DNA of 64,000 bases, taken from positions 2,294,001 to 2,358,000 of the forward strand of contig NZ_CP046622.1 of NCBI RefSeq assembly GCF_009755665.1. The letters are read 5' to 3'. A program made the translations under genes and the position numbers. This document shows, one piece after another, positions 32,527 through 40,796 of the stretch. Positions within the stretch are counted from its first letter, which is position 1, and the number at the start of each line of letters is the position of its first letter. The notes beneath the pieces were generated by a model that saw nothing but the letters and a program-made list of their open reading frames with translations, did no database searches and was not told the DNA's origin. This DNA is from Variovorax paradoxus (GTDB lineage Bacteria > Pseudomonadota > Gammaproteobacteria > Burkholderiales > Burkholderiaceae_C).

Positions 32527-33234
32527 CTAGCGCGCTGGCGCCCTGGCACCGTCGATGAGCAGCTCTTCGACGAGCAGGGGTTGGGCTGCGGCGCTCTCGC
32601 CCGGTATGGAGGTGCGAATGCCGTACACGCCGCCCGGCACGGCATCGGACAGCGTGAAGCGGTAGCTCTTCTTCGCAAACCTTTCGTATTTCGGCCGGTT
32701 CGGGTCGTCCAGGAAGGGACTGAACGCAATCTCCTTTCCCTTGACCGTGCGGCCCTGGTAGCGCAGCGACACGTCGCGCACATCTGCGGCCTGGTAGATC
32801 GCCATGCGGATGCGCTTGCGAAAGTGATAGTCGGAGCCGCGCGTGAGCCGCTTCATCTCGCGCACGTCGTGCTCCAGAAAATAGAGGATCACCGGGTTGC
32901 CCTCGGCTGCGGGCACGTCGGGCACTTGCACCTTGCGCGCGTCGCTGAGAAACGCGCCCTTGGCGTCGCAGCATCGGCCGTCGGCCTTGGCGCTCAGCGC
33001 CACGGTCACGCTGTCGTCGAAGTTCTGCTCGAAGGTGCCGGTCTTGCCGAAGGTGTAGCGAAGCAGCATGGGCGCCTGCAGGCCCTTGAGCTGCGGCGTC
33101 ATGAACAGCAGCCGCTCCGCCTGCGAGAAGTCGCGCTTGTCGGTCTCGGCGTGCGAGCCGATGGGCGCAAGGAGCAGGGCGCACAGCGAGGCACGGAGCG
33201 AGGTGCGCAGCGGGAAGGCAATGGCGAAGCGCAT
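32527..33234 (-). CDS. Exported protein of the xox/mxa operon, function unknown
   Basis: A 235-residue protein with a signal peptide ending at SHAETDK. The mature part looks beta-rich (PMLLRYTFGKTGTFEQNFDD, KVQVPDVPAAEGNPVILYFLEHDVREM, LRYQGRTVKGKEIAFSPFLDDP) and has a vicinal pair of cysteines (GRCCDAKG). I cannot name the family. Its position directly after the xoxJ homologue, before the small Cys-containing protein, makes a role in XoxF assembly, electron transfer or cofactor loading plausible; nothing more specific can be supported. Confidence 0.7.
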   Translation of the reverse strand: MRFAIAFPLRTSLRASLCALLLAPIGSHAETDKRDFSQAERLLFMTPQLKGLQAPMLLRYTFGKTGTFEQNFDDSVTVALSAKADGRCCDAKGAFLSDARKVQVPDVPAAEGNPVILYFLEHDVREMKRLTRGSDYHFRKRIRMAIYQAADVRDVSLRYQGRTVKGKEIAFSPFLDDPNRPKYERFAKKSYRFTLSDAVPGGVYGIRTSIPGESAAAQPLLVEELLIDGARAPAR

Positions 33235-33245
33235 GAAAGACCCGA

Positions 33246-34142
33246 TCAGTTGTTGGGCGCTCCGAAAGATGCATCGACCAGCGGGACACCGTACTCCTTC
33301 AGGATGGCCTGGATCTCTGGCGCCTTGGATTCGATCAGCCCCTCGATCTGCTGCTTCCACTCGCGTTCGCCGTAGCGCACGCCCATGGCCATCTGGTAGT
33401 CGAGCTTGAGGCCTTTTTCGGACTTCAGTGGCACCACGACAAGGTCGGGCGTCTTGACGCGCTTGGCGAAGAAGCCCGCAATCGGCCCCCATACGACCAC
33501 GACGTCGAGCTTGCCTTCGGCCAGGTCCCGCTCGACGATCTCGCCCGGGTACTGGGCGGGATCGGCACTCATGAGCTTGTAGGGAATGCCTTGCTCCAGC
33601 AGGCCGTGCCGGTTGAGCCATTGCGAAGCCGGCGAACGGTCGTAGATGCCGATGCGCAGCGATTTGAGCTTGGCCGGATCGAGCTTCAGGAAGTCTTCCG
33701 CCGAAGCCACGTTGTCCATGCCCTTGCCCTTGGGAAACACCAGCGCATAGGTCGAGCGGTAGTACGGCTTGGTGACCGAAACCTCATCGAGCCCGACGGG
33801 CACGCCCATCACGATGTCGCACGGATAGTCTTGCCCCGGCAGCTTGTAGCGCAGCGTGTTGCGAAAGAAGGCCAGCCGCTGCGGAAACGAGTAGTAAGTG
33901 ACCGGCAGCCCCAGGGTCTTGCCGAACAGCTCGGCGATGCGGTTCTCGATGCCTTCTCCCTTGTTGTTGGAGAAGGGCATGTTGTTCGGGTCCTGGCACA
34001 CGCGCAGCGCCTTGCGCGGCGGCGTCTCCTGGGCCACGGCCACGGCCGGTACCAGCGCGCAGCAGCATGCCACGCCCGCCAGCGCCGCCCCGAGGCGAGC
34101 GCGGAAAGCAACGGGCCTGCCAGCGCGCGGCCGGGCGGTCAT
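33246..34142 (-). CDS. xoxJ: XoxJ/MxaJ-like periplasmic binding-fold protein
   Basis: A 298-residue exported protein of the solute-binding type 3 family: signal peptide with a hydrophobic run ending AVAVAQ, then ALRVCQDPNNMPFSNNKGEGIENR (the MxaJ/XoxJ signature), PCDIVMGVPVG and VVVWGPIAGFFAK. XoxJ is thought to bind and open apo-XoxF to help activate it. It overlaps the cytochrome gene by four bases. The xoxF-cytochrome-xoxJ order is that of typical xoxFGJ operons, and this supports xoxJ over mxaJ. Confidence 0.87.
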   Translation of the reverse strand: MTARPRAGRPVAFRARLGAALAGVACCCALVPAVAVAQETPPRKALRVCQDPNNMPFSNNKGEGIENRIAELFGKTLGLPVTYYSFPQRLAFFRNTLRYKLPGQDYPCDIVMGVPVGLDEVSVTKPYYRSTYALVFPKGKGMDNVASAEDFLKLDPAKLKSLRIGIYDRSPASQWLNRHGLLEQGIPYKLMSADPAQYPGEIVERDLAEGKLDVVVVWGPIAGFFAKRVKTPDLVVVPLKSEKGLKLDYQMAMGVRYGEREWKQQIEGLIESKAPEIQAILKEYGVPLVDASFGAPNN

Positions 34143-34543
34143 TTGTTTTCTTCCACGCGGGCGCGTGTAATCGCGCCGTCCGACCGGCCCTTCAGGTAGG
34201 CATAGAGCTGGTTGATGTTTTCCATCACCGCCGGGTTGTTGCCGAAGCTCTGCATGCCCTTGTCGAGCCGTCCGTCACGCACGACCTTGATGAACTCTTC
34301 TTTCTTCAGGGTCTTCAGGCTGTTGATGAGGGAAGGTCCCACCATGCCTTCCTGGTTGGGGCCGTGGCAACGGTCGCAGGCCGCGGAGCGCCAGGTACGG
34401 AAACCCTTCATGGTTTCGGGGTCGACCTTGTAGCCATCGGTCACCTTGTAGGGCGCCGGGTCCGGCGCTGCGACGGCCAGGGTGCAGGCCACGCCTGCAA
34501 TCAGAAAAAGAGAAGACAGCAACGCTGACGTACGGAATTTCAT
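34139..34543 (-). CDS. xoxG: Cytochrome c electron acceptor of XoxF (XoxG-like)
   Basis: A 134-residue exported class I cytochrome c. A signal peptide precedes PYKVTDGYKVDPETMKGF; the haem-binding motif is CDRCHGPNQEG, and the axial Met is probably in KGMQSFGNNP. Its small size and its place directly after xoxF match cytochromes accepting electrons from PQQ methanol dehydrogenases. The intergenic region to xoxF (100 bases) carries a stem-loop that could reduce expression relative to the dehydrogenase. Confidence 0.85.
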   Translation of the reverse strand: MKFRTSALLSSLFLIAGVACTLAVAAPDPAPYKVTDGYKVDPETMKGFRTWRSAACDRCHGPNQEGMVGPSLINSLKTLKKEEFIKVVRDGRLDKGMQSFGNNPAVMENINQLYAYLKGRSDGAITRARVEENK

Positions 34544-34577
34544 GGCTCCAGGGTCTCCGATATTGTGGGAAATACAA

Positions 34578-34607
34578 GGGAGAGCCCTCTCGTGAGTGCG
34601 CTCTCCC
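34578..34607 (-). terminator. Stem-loop between xoxF and the cytochrome gene
   Basis: GGGAGAG (34578-34584) pairs with CTCTCCC (34601-34607). There is no long U-tract, so it may be a partial terminator or an mRNA-stabilising hairpin that favours a high xoxF level over downstream genes. Confidence 0.5.
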
Positions 34608-34643
34608 GGCCCCGCGTTTCATTTCTCGCGGGTTGCGGTCTCG

Positions 34644-36473
34644 TCAGTTCTTCGGCAGCGCGAACACCGTCAGCGAACCACCGAGCTCGGTGTACTGGGC
34701 GAGTTCCTTGTAGCCGCCGACTGCGCCCAGACCTTCGGTGCTCTTCTCGGGATCGATGCCGGCTGCCATGCCGATGCCGGCCCAGCCGCCAATGCCCGAG
34801 AACACGCCGATGTACTGCTTGCCCTTGTGCTCATAGGTGAACACATTGCCGATGATGCCCGACGGCGTCTTGAACTTGAAGAGCTCCTTGTTGATGTCCT
34901 TGGCGTCCACGCACTTCAGGTAGCCCTCCAGCGTGCCGTAGCAGGAGATGCCGCCGGCGGTGTTCAGCGAGCCGCTCCACACCGAAAACTTCTCGGCCTT
35001 GGTCTGCACGATCTTGCCGGTGCCTGCGTCCCAGGTAATGAAGTTGCCCATGCCGCCATGGCTGCCCGGCGTGGGGTACATCGACAGCGTGGCGCCCACG
35101 TACGGCTGGCCCGCGGTGTATTCGACCTTGAACGGCTCGTAGTCCATGCAGACGTGGTTCGTCGGCACGTAGAAGAGCTTGGTGTTGGGATCGAAGGAGG
35201 CGGGTTGCTGGTCCTTGCTGCCGAGCGCCGCGGGGCAGACGCCCTTGGTGTTGACGTCCGCGCCGTTCTGCGCCGTGGAGTACTTGGCAACCACCTGCGG
35301 GCGGCCTGTCTTCATGTCCACGTGGGTGGCCCAGTTCACCTTGGGATCGTACTTCTCGGCCACCAGCAGCGCGCCGGTCACCCGGTCCAGCGTGTAGGCA
35401 AAGCCGTTGCGGTCGAAGTGCACCAGCGCCTTGGTCGGCTTGCCCTTGACGTTGATGTCCGCCAGGATCATTTCATTGATGCCGTCGAAGTCCCATTCGT
35501 CGAAAGGTGTCATCTGGTAGACCCAGTTGACCTTGCCGGTGTCCACGTCGCGCGAGAAGATGCTCATCGACCATTTGTTGTCGCCGGGACGCTGCGAGGG
35601 GTTCCAGGTCGACGGGTTTCCGGTGCCGTAGTACACGGCATTGGTCGCCTTGTCGTAGCTGTACCAGCCCCAGGTGGTGCCGCCGCCGATCTTCCACTGG
35701 TCGCCCTTCCAGGTCTTCAGCGAAGAGTCCTTGCCCACCGGCGCGAGCTTGCCGTCGGTCCAGGTCATGGTCTTGGCCGGGTCCATCAGCATTTCTTCGT
35801 CGGGGCCCGTGCTGAAGCCCTTCCACGCCAGCTTGCCGTCCTTGATGTTGTAGGCGGCCAGGAAGCCGCGCACCCCGAACTCGCCGCCGCTGATGCCGGT
35901 GATGACCTTGTCCTTGAAGACGTGAGGGGCGTTGGTGTTGGTGGCGCCGACCTTCGGATCGCCGTTCTTCACCGTCCACGCCACCTTGCCGGTCTTCGCG
36001 TCGAGCGCCACCAGCGTGGTGTCCGCCTGTTGCAGGAAGACCTTGCCCTCGGCATAGGCGAGGCCCCGGTTCACGGTGTCGCAGCACATGACGGCAATGA
36101 CCGACTGGTCCTGCTTGGGCTCGTACTTCCAGAGGATTTTCTGGGTTTCGACGTCGAGTGCGTACACCTTGTTGGGAAACGGCGAGTGCAGGTACATCGT
36201 GCCGTCGACCACCAGGGGCGAACCCTCGTGTCCGCGCAGCACGCCGGTGGAGAACGTCCACGCGACCTGCATCTTGCCCACGTTGCTCTTGGTGATCTGA
36301 TTCAACTTGCTGTAGCGCTGGTTGAACATATCGCCCGCTTGCGTGGCCCAGTTCTTGGAGTTGGCGATGTTTTGCTCCACGTCGGCATTGGCTAGCGCCA
36401 AAGCCGGAAGAGCCAACACCGCGACGCCGACATGCCGTACGAGACGGCCGGCGATCTGCCTGGAAAACTTCAT
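34644..36473 (-). CDS. xoxF: XoxF-type, probably lanthanide-dependent, PQQ methanol dehydrogenase
   Basis: A 609-residue PQQ quinoprotein with an eight-bladed propeller pattern and a signal peptide ([14 protein letters not shown]). The vicinal disulfide is in [10 protein letters not shown]. The active-site stretch [13 protein letters not shown] has the catalytic Asp (D328 in the precursor) and, two residues later, D330. This second Asp distinguishes XoxF (lanthanide) from MxaF, which has Ala there. Segments such as [21 protein letters not shown] and [10 protein letters not shown] closely follow XoxF5 sequences I remember. No mxaI small subunit is present. The ATG at 36473 has AGGAG seven bases upstream. 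It would oxidise methanol to formaldehyde (possibly formate) in the periplasm and is the first gene of the long minus-strand operon. Confidence 0.93.
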   Translation of the reverse strand: MKFSRQIAGRLVRHVGVAVLALPALALANADVEQNIANSKNWATQAGDMFNQRYSKLNQITKSNVGKMQVAWTFSTGVLRGHEGSPLVVDGTMYLHSPFPNKVYALDVETQKILWKYEPKQDQSVIAVMCCDTVNRGLAYAEGKVFLQQADTTLVALDAKTGKVAWTVKNGDPKVGATNTNAPHVFKDKVITGISGGEFGVRGFLAAYNIKDGKLAWKGFSTGPDEEMLMDPAKTMTWTDGKLAPVGKDSSLKTWKGDQWKIGGGTTWGWYSYDKATNAVYYGTGNPSTWNPSQRPGDNKWSMSIFSRDVDTGKVNWVYQMTPFDEWDFDGINEMILADINVKGKPTKALVHFDRNGFAYTLDRVTGALLVAEKYDPKVNWATHVDMKTGRPQVVAKYSTAQNGADVNTKGVCPAALGSKDQQPASFDPNTKLFYVPTNHVCMDYEPFKVEYTAGQPYVGATLSMYPTPGSHGGMGNFITWDAGTGKIVQTKAEKFSVWSGSLNTAGGISCYGTLEGYLKCVDAKDINKELFKFKTPSGIIGNVFTYEHKGKQYIGVFSGIGGWAGIGMAAGIDPEKSTEGLGAVGGYKELAQYTELGGSLTVFALPKN

Positions 36474-36990
36474 ATATGTCTCCTCACATTTCAGTGGGTT
36501 TCGAACACGGATCTGGCAGCAGCCAGCGGATCTTTCGATCGCTTTGGCGAATGCTGCGGTCCGCAACATCCATGCCTGCCGTTTTCAGCCGTGCCGGGCC
36601 CACATCGCATCGCGCGCCGGTTGCGACGGCCACGGGCTTCACTCGCGGGGACGCTTGCGCTGCGTGGCAGCGCGCAGCTTGTGACGGCGGGCCGCAAGCC
36701 GCATCGGACCTAGGGAAATCCCGGGCCGTTCGGCACATTGCGCAGCGCAGCACAACACGCATACGCTTGCGTGCGCCTTGTGTGCGCATCCAAATTTGAC
36801 GCAAAGTGTCTCGTGCGAAGTACGGGTGCCCGGCGCGGATGAGCAGCAGGGGGCCGCTTGCGCGCGCAAATGAACAGGGACGCATCACAGTGAAAACCCT
36901 TGCCGGACAGAGGCACAGAATTTGCGGCTTCGACAGCAAACTGCCAACACCACCGAAGCCCGGACAGCTCGACAAATCTCACTGATCTAC
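36474..36990. promoter_or_regulatory. Divergent control region between xoxF and the ABC-transporter operon
   Basis: These 517 bases carry no convincing gene. They must contain promoters for the xoxF run (minus) and the Ped/Lut-like ABC operon (plus). A perfect 6-base-arm dyad, CACGCA, six bases, TGCGTG, lies at 36756-36773 and could be an operator. Several GTGCG/CGCAC-like words are scattered nearby (36774-36815). I see no strong consensus promoter. Confidence 0.5.
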
Positions 36991-37704
36991 ATGCTGCGAA
37001 CCATCGACTTAACCAAGCGCTATGGAACGCGCACGGCGCTGCGGTCGTTGTCGCTGCAATTGCCCGCAGGCCAGTTTGTGGCGCTGCTCGGCCCCAACGG
37101 CGCGGGCAAGTCGACCCTGTTCCAGGTGCTGACGGGCATGTTCGCAGCCGACGAAGGCGAGGTCGAGGTTGCCGGCCATTCGCTGCGCCGCTCGGCCACT
37201 GCTGCACTGCGGCACATCGGCGTGGTGTTCCAGCAGATGTCGCTCGACCTGGACCTGAGCATCAGGCGCAACCTGCTGTTCCAGGCCGACCTGCACGGCT
37301 TGCCGCGGCGGCTCGCGCAAGAGCGCATTGCATCGGCCTGCGATCGGCTGAACATCGATGCCGACCTCGACCGCAAGGTGCGCGAACTGTCGGGCGGCAA
37401 CCGGCGCAAGGTCGAGCTCGCGCGCGCCGGGCTGCACCGGCCCGCCGTTCTGCTGATGGACGAAGCCACCGTGGGGCTCGACCCGAAATCGCGCCAGGAC
37501 CTCCTGGCGGCCTTGCGCGCAGACGTGCGCGAACGCGGCGTGTGCGTACTGTGGGCAACGCATCGGGTCGAAGAGGCCGAGGAGGCCGACCGTGTGCTCG
37601 TGTTGCACAAGGGAGCGCTGCTGGCGGACGGCACGCCGGCCCAGGTAACCCAGCTGCTGGGCGGCACCACGCTGGAGGCGGGCTTCATCGCACGCACCGC
37701 CTGA
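36991..37704 (+). CDS. ABC transporter ATP-binding protein, PQQ-dehydrogenase-associated (PedB/LutE-like)
   Basis: A 237-residue ABC ATPase. Walker A is LLGPNGAGKSTLF, the signature LSGGNRRKVELARAG, and Walker B VLLMDEATVGLDPKSRQ. It belongs to the subgroup found next to PQQ-dependent alcohol dehydrogenases. In Pseudomonas putida the equivalent PedA1A2BC transporter is needed for growth with lanthanide-dependent PedH, and in Methylobacterium the Lut system imports lanthanides. Divergence from a XoxF gene fits that role. Start ATG 36991 precedes the first conserved residues; the frame stays open upstream without good starts. Confidence 0.85.
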   Translation: MLRTIDLTKRYGTRTALRSLSLQLPAGQFVALLGPNGAGKSTLFQVLTGMFAADEGEVEVAGHSLRRSATAALRHIGVVFQQMSLDLDLSIRRNLLFQADLHGLPRRLAQERIASACDRLNIDADLDRKVRELSGGNRRKVELARAGLHRPAVLLMDEATVGLDPKSRQDLLAALRADVRERGVCVLWATHRVEEAEEADRVLVLHKGALLADGTPAQVTQLLGGTTLEAGFIARTA

Positions 37705-37744
37705 ACAAGAAGAAATTCGAGTCAAAGAAAAATGGAGACATCGC

Positions 37745-38740
37745 ATGCCGCAACTTTCTTTCCTTCAGTGTCCCGGCGCGCTGCTTCGCGCGGCCGCTAG
37801 CGCACTCGCACTGGCCGCCGGCGGCGCCGCGCTGGCGCAGGGAACGGCCTACGTTTCGAGCGAGAAGGACAACGCGCTGACCATGATCGACCTGGCAACG
37901 CTGACCGTGAAGGGCACCATTGCCACCTGCAAGCGCGCGCGCCATATCCAGCTGACGCCCGAGCGCCAGATCATGGTGGCCTGCACCGACTCCAACCAGG
38001 CCGACCTGATCGACCCCGCCAGCGGCAAGTCGGTGCGGCGCATTGCTTTGGGCGACGAGCCCGAGGCCTTCGACCTCTCGCCGGACGGCAAGGTCATCTA
38101 TGTTTCGAACGAAGACGCGGGTGAAACCAGCTTCATCGACTCGGCCAGCGGCAAGAAGCTGCGCTCGGTGAAGGTGGGCGCGGAGCCGGAGGGCGTGAAG
38201 GTGAGCGCCGACGGCAAGACCCTGTACGTGACCTCCGAAGTGGCCAGCCTCGTGCACGTGATCGACACCGCCACCGGCAAGGTGGTGAAGAACATCAAGG
38301 CCGGCAAGCGTCCGCGGCGCATGGCGATCACGCCGGACGGAAAAGAGCTGTGGATCACCAACGAGCTGGGCGCGAGCGTCAGCATCGTCTCGACCGCCAC
38401 CAACGAGGTGATCGACACGCTCAAGTTCGAAGTGAAGGGCGCGCGCGCCGAAGACATCACGCCCGTGGGCATCCAGATGACGAGCGACGGCAAGCGGGCC
38501 TTCGTGGGCCTGGGCCGTGCGAACCACGTGGCTTTTGTCGACGTGCCCGGCCGCAAGGTGGGCCCGCTGGTGCTGGTGGGCAAGCGGGCCTGGAACGTTA
38601 CGCTCGACAAGGCGCAGGCGCGGCTCTACGTGGTCAACGGCCTGAGCGACGACGTGACCGTGGTCGACGTGGCCGGCGCCAAGGCCGTGAAGAGCGTTCC
38701 GGTAGGGCGCGTGCCCTATGGGCTCGTGATCGTCGAATGA
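37745..38740 (+). CDS. Periplasmic beta-propeller protein of the PQQ-associated ABC system
   Basis: A 331-residue exported protein with YVTN-type repeats (TAYVSSEKDNALTMIDLATL, VIYVSNEDAGETSFID, TLYVTSEVASLVHVID, ELWITNELGASVSIV). This is the PQQ-dependent-catabolism-associated beta-propeller family that regularly accompanies the ABC genes on either side. It may bind the transported metal complex or dock the binding protein; no direct evidence. Its stop overlaps the next start (ATGA). Confidence 0.85.
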   Translation: MPQLSFLQCPGALLRAAASALALAAGGAALAQGTAYVSSEKDNALTMIDLATLTVKGTIATCKRARHIQLTPERQIMVACTDSNQADLIDPASGKSVRRIALGDEPEAFDLSPDGKVIYVSNEDAGETSFIDSASGKKLRSVKVGAEPEGVKVSADGKTLYVTSEVASLVHVIDTATGKVVKNIKAGKRPRRMAITPDGKELWITNELGASVSIVSTATNEVIDTLKFEVKGARAEDITPVGIQMTSDGKRAFVGLGRANHVAFVDVPGRKVGPLVLVGKRAWNVTLDKAQARLYVVNGLSDDVTVVDVAGAKAVKSVPVGRVPYGLVIVE

Positions 38741-39927
38741 GGATGCGCGCACCGGCACAAAGGTCAGCGGGCGCCTGGTTGACGGCAGCGGCGCTCGTGT
38801 CGCTCATTGCGCCCGTCGTGGCGAGTGCGGCCGTGCTCAAGGCCACGCTGATCGCGCCTGAAGACGACCCTCGCATGGAGCGCTCGCGGCTCGAACGCGC
38901 CTACCTCGGCCATCCGGGCGGACCGCTTTCCGACGGGCTCGAAGTGGCCCTGGAGGAGGCTAAGTTCGAGCTCGAAGCCGCGGGAACCGAAGTGTCGCTT
39001 TCCACCGCGCCGGCCGATTCCATTTCGGCGGCACGCGCAGCGGCGGTGGCGGCCGAGAAAGCGGGCGCCGCGGTCCTGCTGACCGATCTGCCCGCCGACT
39101 GGACGCTGGCCGTGGCCGATGCAGTGAAGCTCCCGGTGCTGAACCTGGGCGACGCATCAGACCGCCTGCGGCAGCAGGATTGCCGCGCGCGCCTGTTCCA
39201 CCTGATGCCCAGCGAGCGCATGCGCAGCGATGCGCTGGCGCAGACGCTGGTGTCGCGCAAATGGAGCAAGCTGCTTGTGCTGGTGGGCGGCAGCCCGCAG
39301 GACGCGTTGCGCGCGGCCACCGCGCAGGCGTCGATCAAGCGCTACGGCCTGCAGGTGGTGGCCACCAAGCCGTTCAAGCTCTCGGCCGACCCGCGCGAGC
39401 GCGACCTGGCCAATCCGCTGCTGCTTACGGCCGGCAACACCTACGACGCCGTGTGGGTGGTCGACAGCGACGGCGAGTTCGCCCGCACGCTGCCTTACCG
39501 CACCGTGCTGCCGCGTCCGGTGGTGGGCGACGGCGGGCTGGTGGCGCTGGCCTGGCATGCGCAGTTCGAGCGGTATGGTGCGCCTCAGGTCTCGCGGCGA
39601 TTTGCCAAGGCCGCCAAGCGGCCGATGACGGCGCACGACTGGTCTGCGTGGATGGCCGGCAAGACGCTGGCGGCCATCGCCATTGCGGCGCCCAAGGGCC
39701 CGAACGCGGCCTGGGCGCAGGCAATCGCGAAGAGTGCGCTGGACGGCTCCAAGGGCACCGGCCTGAGTTTTCGCGCCTGGGACGGCCAGCTGCGCCAGCC
39801 CATGCTGCTGACCGACGGCCAGGGCGTGATTGCGCAGGCGCCGGCCGAAGGCGTGCTGCATGCCCGCAATGTGCTCGACACGCTGGGGGCCGATGCGCCG
39901 GAGAAGCTATGTCCGAACGCGCGCTGA
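38737..39927 (+). CDS. ABC transporter substrate-binding protein, PQQ-dehydrogenase-associated (PedA-like)
   Basis: A 396-residue exported protein with a hydrophobic signal (LTAAALVSLIAPVVASA) and a Leu/Ile/Val-binding-protein-like fold: ATLIAPEDDPRMERSR, GAAVLLTDLPADW, LLVLVGGSPQDALRAA and YDAVWVVDSDGEFAR. It matches the PQQ-alcohol-dehydrogenase-system binding proteins; the P. putida counterpart belongs to the lanthanide-linked PedA1A2BC transporter. The acidic early segment (EDDPRMERSRLE) could take part in metal binding but this is a guess. ATG 38737 overlaps the previous stop; ATG 38743 is an alternative. Its 3' end overlaps the permease by 19 bases. Confidence 0.82.
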   Translation: MRMRAPAQRSAGAWLTAAALVSLIAPVVASAAVLKATLIAPEDDPRMERSRLERAYLGHPGGPLSDGLEVALEEAKFELEAAGTEVSLSTAPADSISAARAAAVAAEKAGAAVLLTDLPADWTLAVADAVKLPVLNLGDASDRLRQQDCRARLFHLMPSERMRSDALAQTLVSRKWSKLLVLVGGSPQDALRAATAQASIKRYGLQVVATKPFKLSADPRERDLANPLLLTAGNTYDAVWVVDSDGEFARTLPYRTVLPRPVVGDGGLVALAWHAQFERYGAPQVSRRFAKAAKRPMTAHDWSAWMAGKTLAAIAIAAPKGPNAAWAQAIAKSALDGSKGTGLSFRAWDGQLRQPMLLTDGQGVIAQAPAEGVLHARNVLDTLGADAPEKLCPNAR

Positions 39928-40796
39928 AAACCGAAACGCCCTCCAGCGAGCACGCCGGGCCGGCCGCGCGGCGGGGCCTCGGCCACGCGCTGCAGGCGAT
40001 GCGCGCCATCGTGCTGCGCGAGCTCTACAAGTTCTCGCAGCAGACCGGGCGGCTGGTGTCGGCGCTGGTGCGGCCGCTGCTGTGGCTGGCTGTTTTTGCG
40101 GCGGGCTTTCGCAACGTGTTCGGCGTGGCGATCGTCGAGCCCTATGACACCTACATTCCGTACGACGTCTACATCGTGCCGGGGCTGGTCGGCATGGTGC
40201 TGCTGTTCAACGGCATGCAGTCGTCATTGGCCATGGTGTACGACCGCGAGATGGGGCTGATGCGCCTGTTGCTGACGGCGCCGCTGCCGCGGCCATGGCT
40301 GCTGTTCTCCAAGCTGTGCGCCACCGCGCTGCTGTCTGTGCTGCAGGCGCTGGTGTTCGTGATCGTGGCGGCGCTCATCGGCACCGAGCTGCCGCTGCTG
40401 TCGCTTGCCGGGCTGCATGCGCTGGTGGCGCTCGCGGCTGGGGCGCTCATGCTGGGCGCGCTCGGGCTGCTGCTGTCGGTACACATCAAGCAGCTGGAGA
40501 ACTTTGCGGGCACGATGAACTTCGTCATCTTTCCGATGTACTTCCTGTCCACCGCGCTCTATCCACTATGGAAGCTGCAGGAGTCGGGGGCCGAATGGGT
40601 GTACCAGCTGGCGCGCTTCAACCCGTTTACCTACGCCGTGGAGTGGATCCGCTTTGCGCTCTACGGCAAGGACCCGGGACTCGCGCCCTACGTGGTGCTG
40701 GGCTGCCTGATCGTCTTCTTCGGCTTTGCCTGCTGGGGCTACGACCCGCAGCGCGGCTTCGGCGGCCTGACCAAGCGCGGAGGAGGCGGGCCATGA
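39909..40796 (+). CDS. ABC transporter permease, PQQ-dehydrogenase-associated (PedC/LutF-like)
   Basis: A 295-residue ABC-2-type permease with six hydrophobic segments (for example LVRPLLWLAVFAAGF, LVGMVLLFNGMQSS, LHALVALAAGALMLGALGLLL, FVIFPMYFLSTALYPLW, YVVLGCLIVFFGFACWG). The motif REMGLMRLLLTAPLPRPW lies in the conserved cytoplasmic loop. ABC-2 permeases more often export, so the direction of transport is not self-evident from sequence; import is inferred from Ped/Lut studies. Overlaps the Bug-protein gene by four bases. Confidence 0.85.
   Translation: MSERALKTETPSSEHAGPAARRGLGHALQAMRAIVLRELYKFSQQTGRLVSALVRPLLWLAVFAAGFRNVFGVAIVEPYDTYIPYDVYIVPGLVGMVLLFNGMQSSLAMVYDREMGLMRLLLTAPLPRPWLLFSKLCATALLSVLQALVFVIVAALIGTELPLLSLAGLHALVALAAGALMLGALGLLLSVHIKQLENFAGTMNFVIFPMYFLSTALYPLWKLQESGAEWVYQLARFNPFTYAVEWIRFALYGKDPGLAPYVVLGCLIVFFGFACWGYDPQRGFGGLTKRGGGGP

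Noticed and set aside
34644..36473. Calling the dehydrogenase MxaF
   Set aside because: The active site reads D-F-D rather than D-Y-A, no mxaI follows, and xoxG/xoxJ-like genes do; XoxF fits better.
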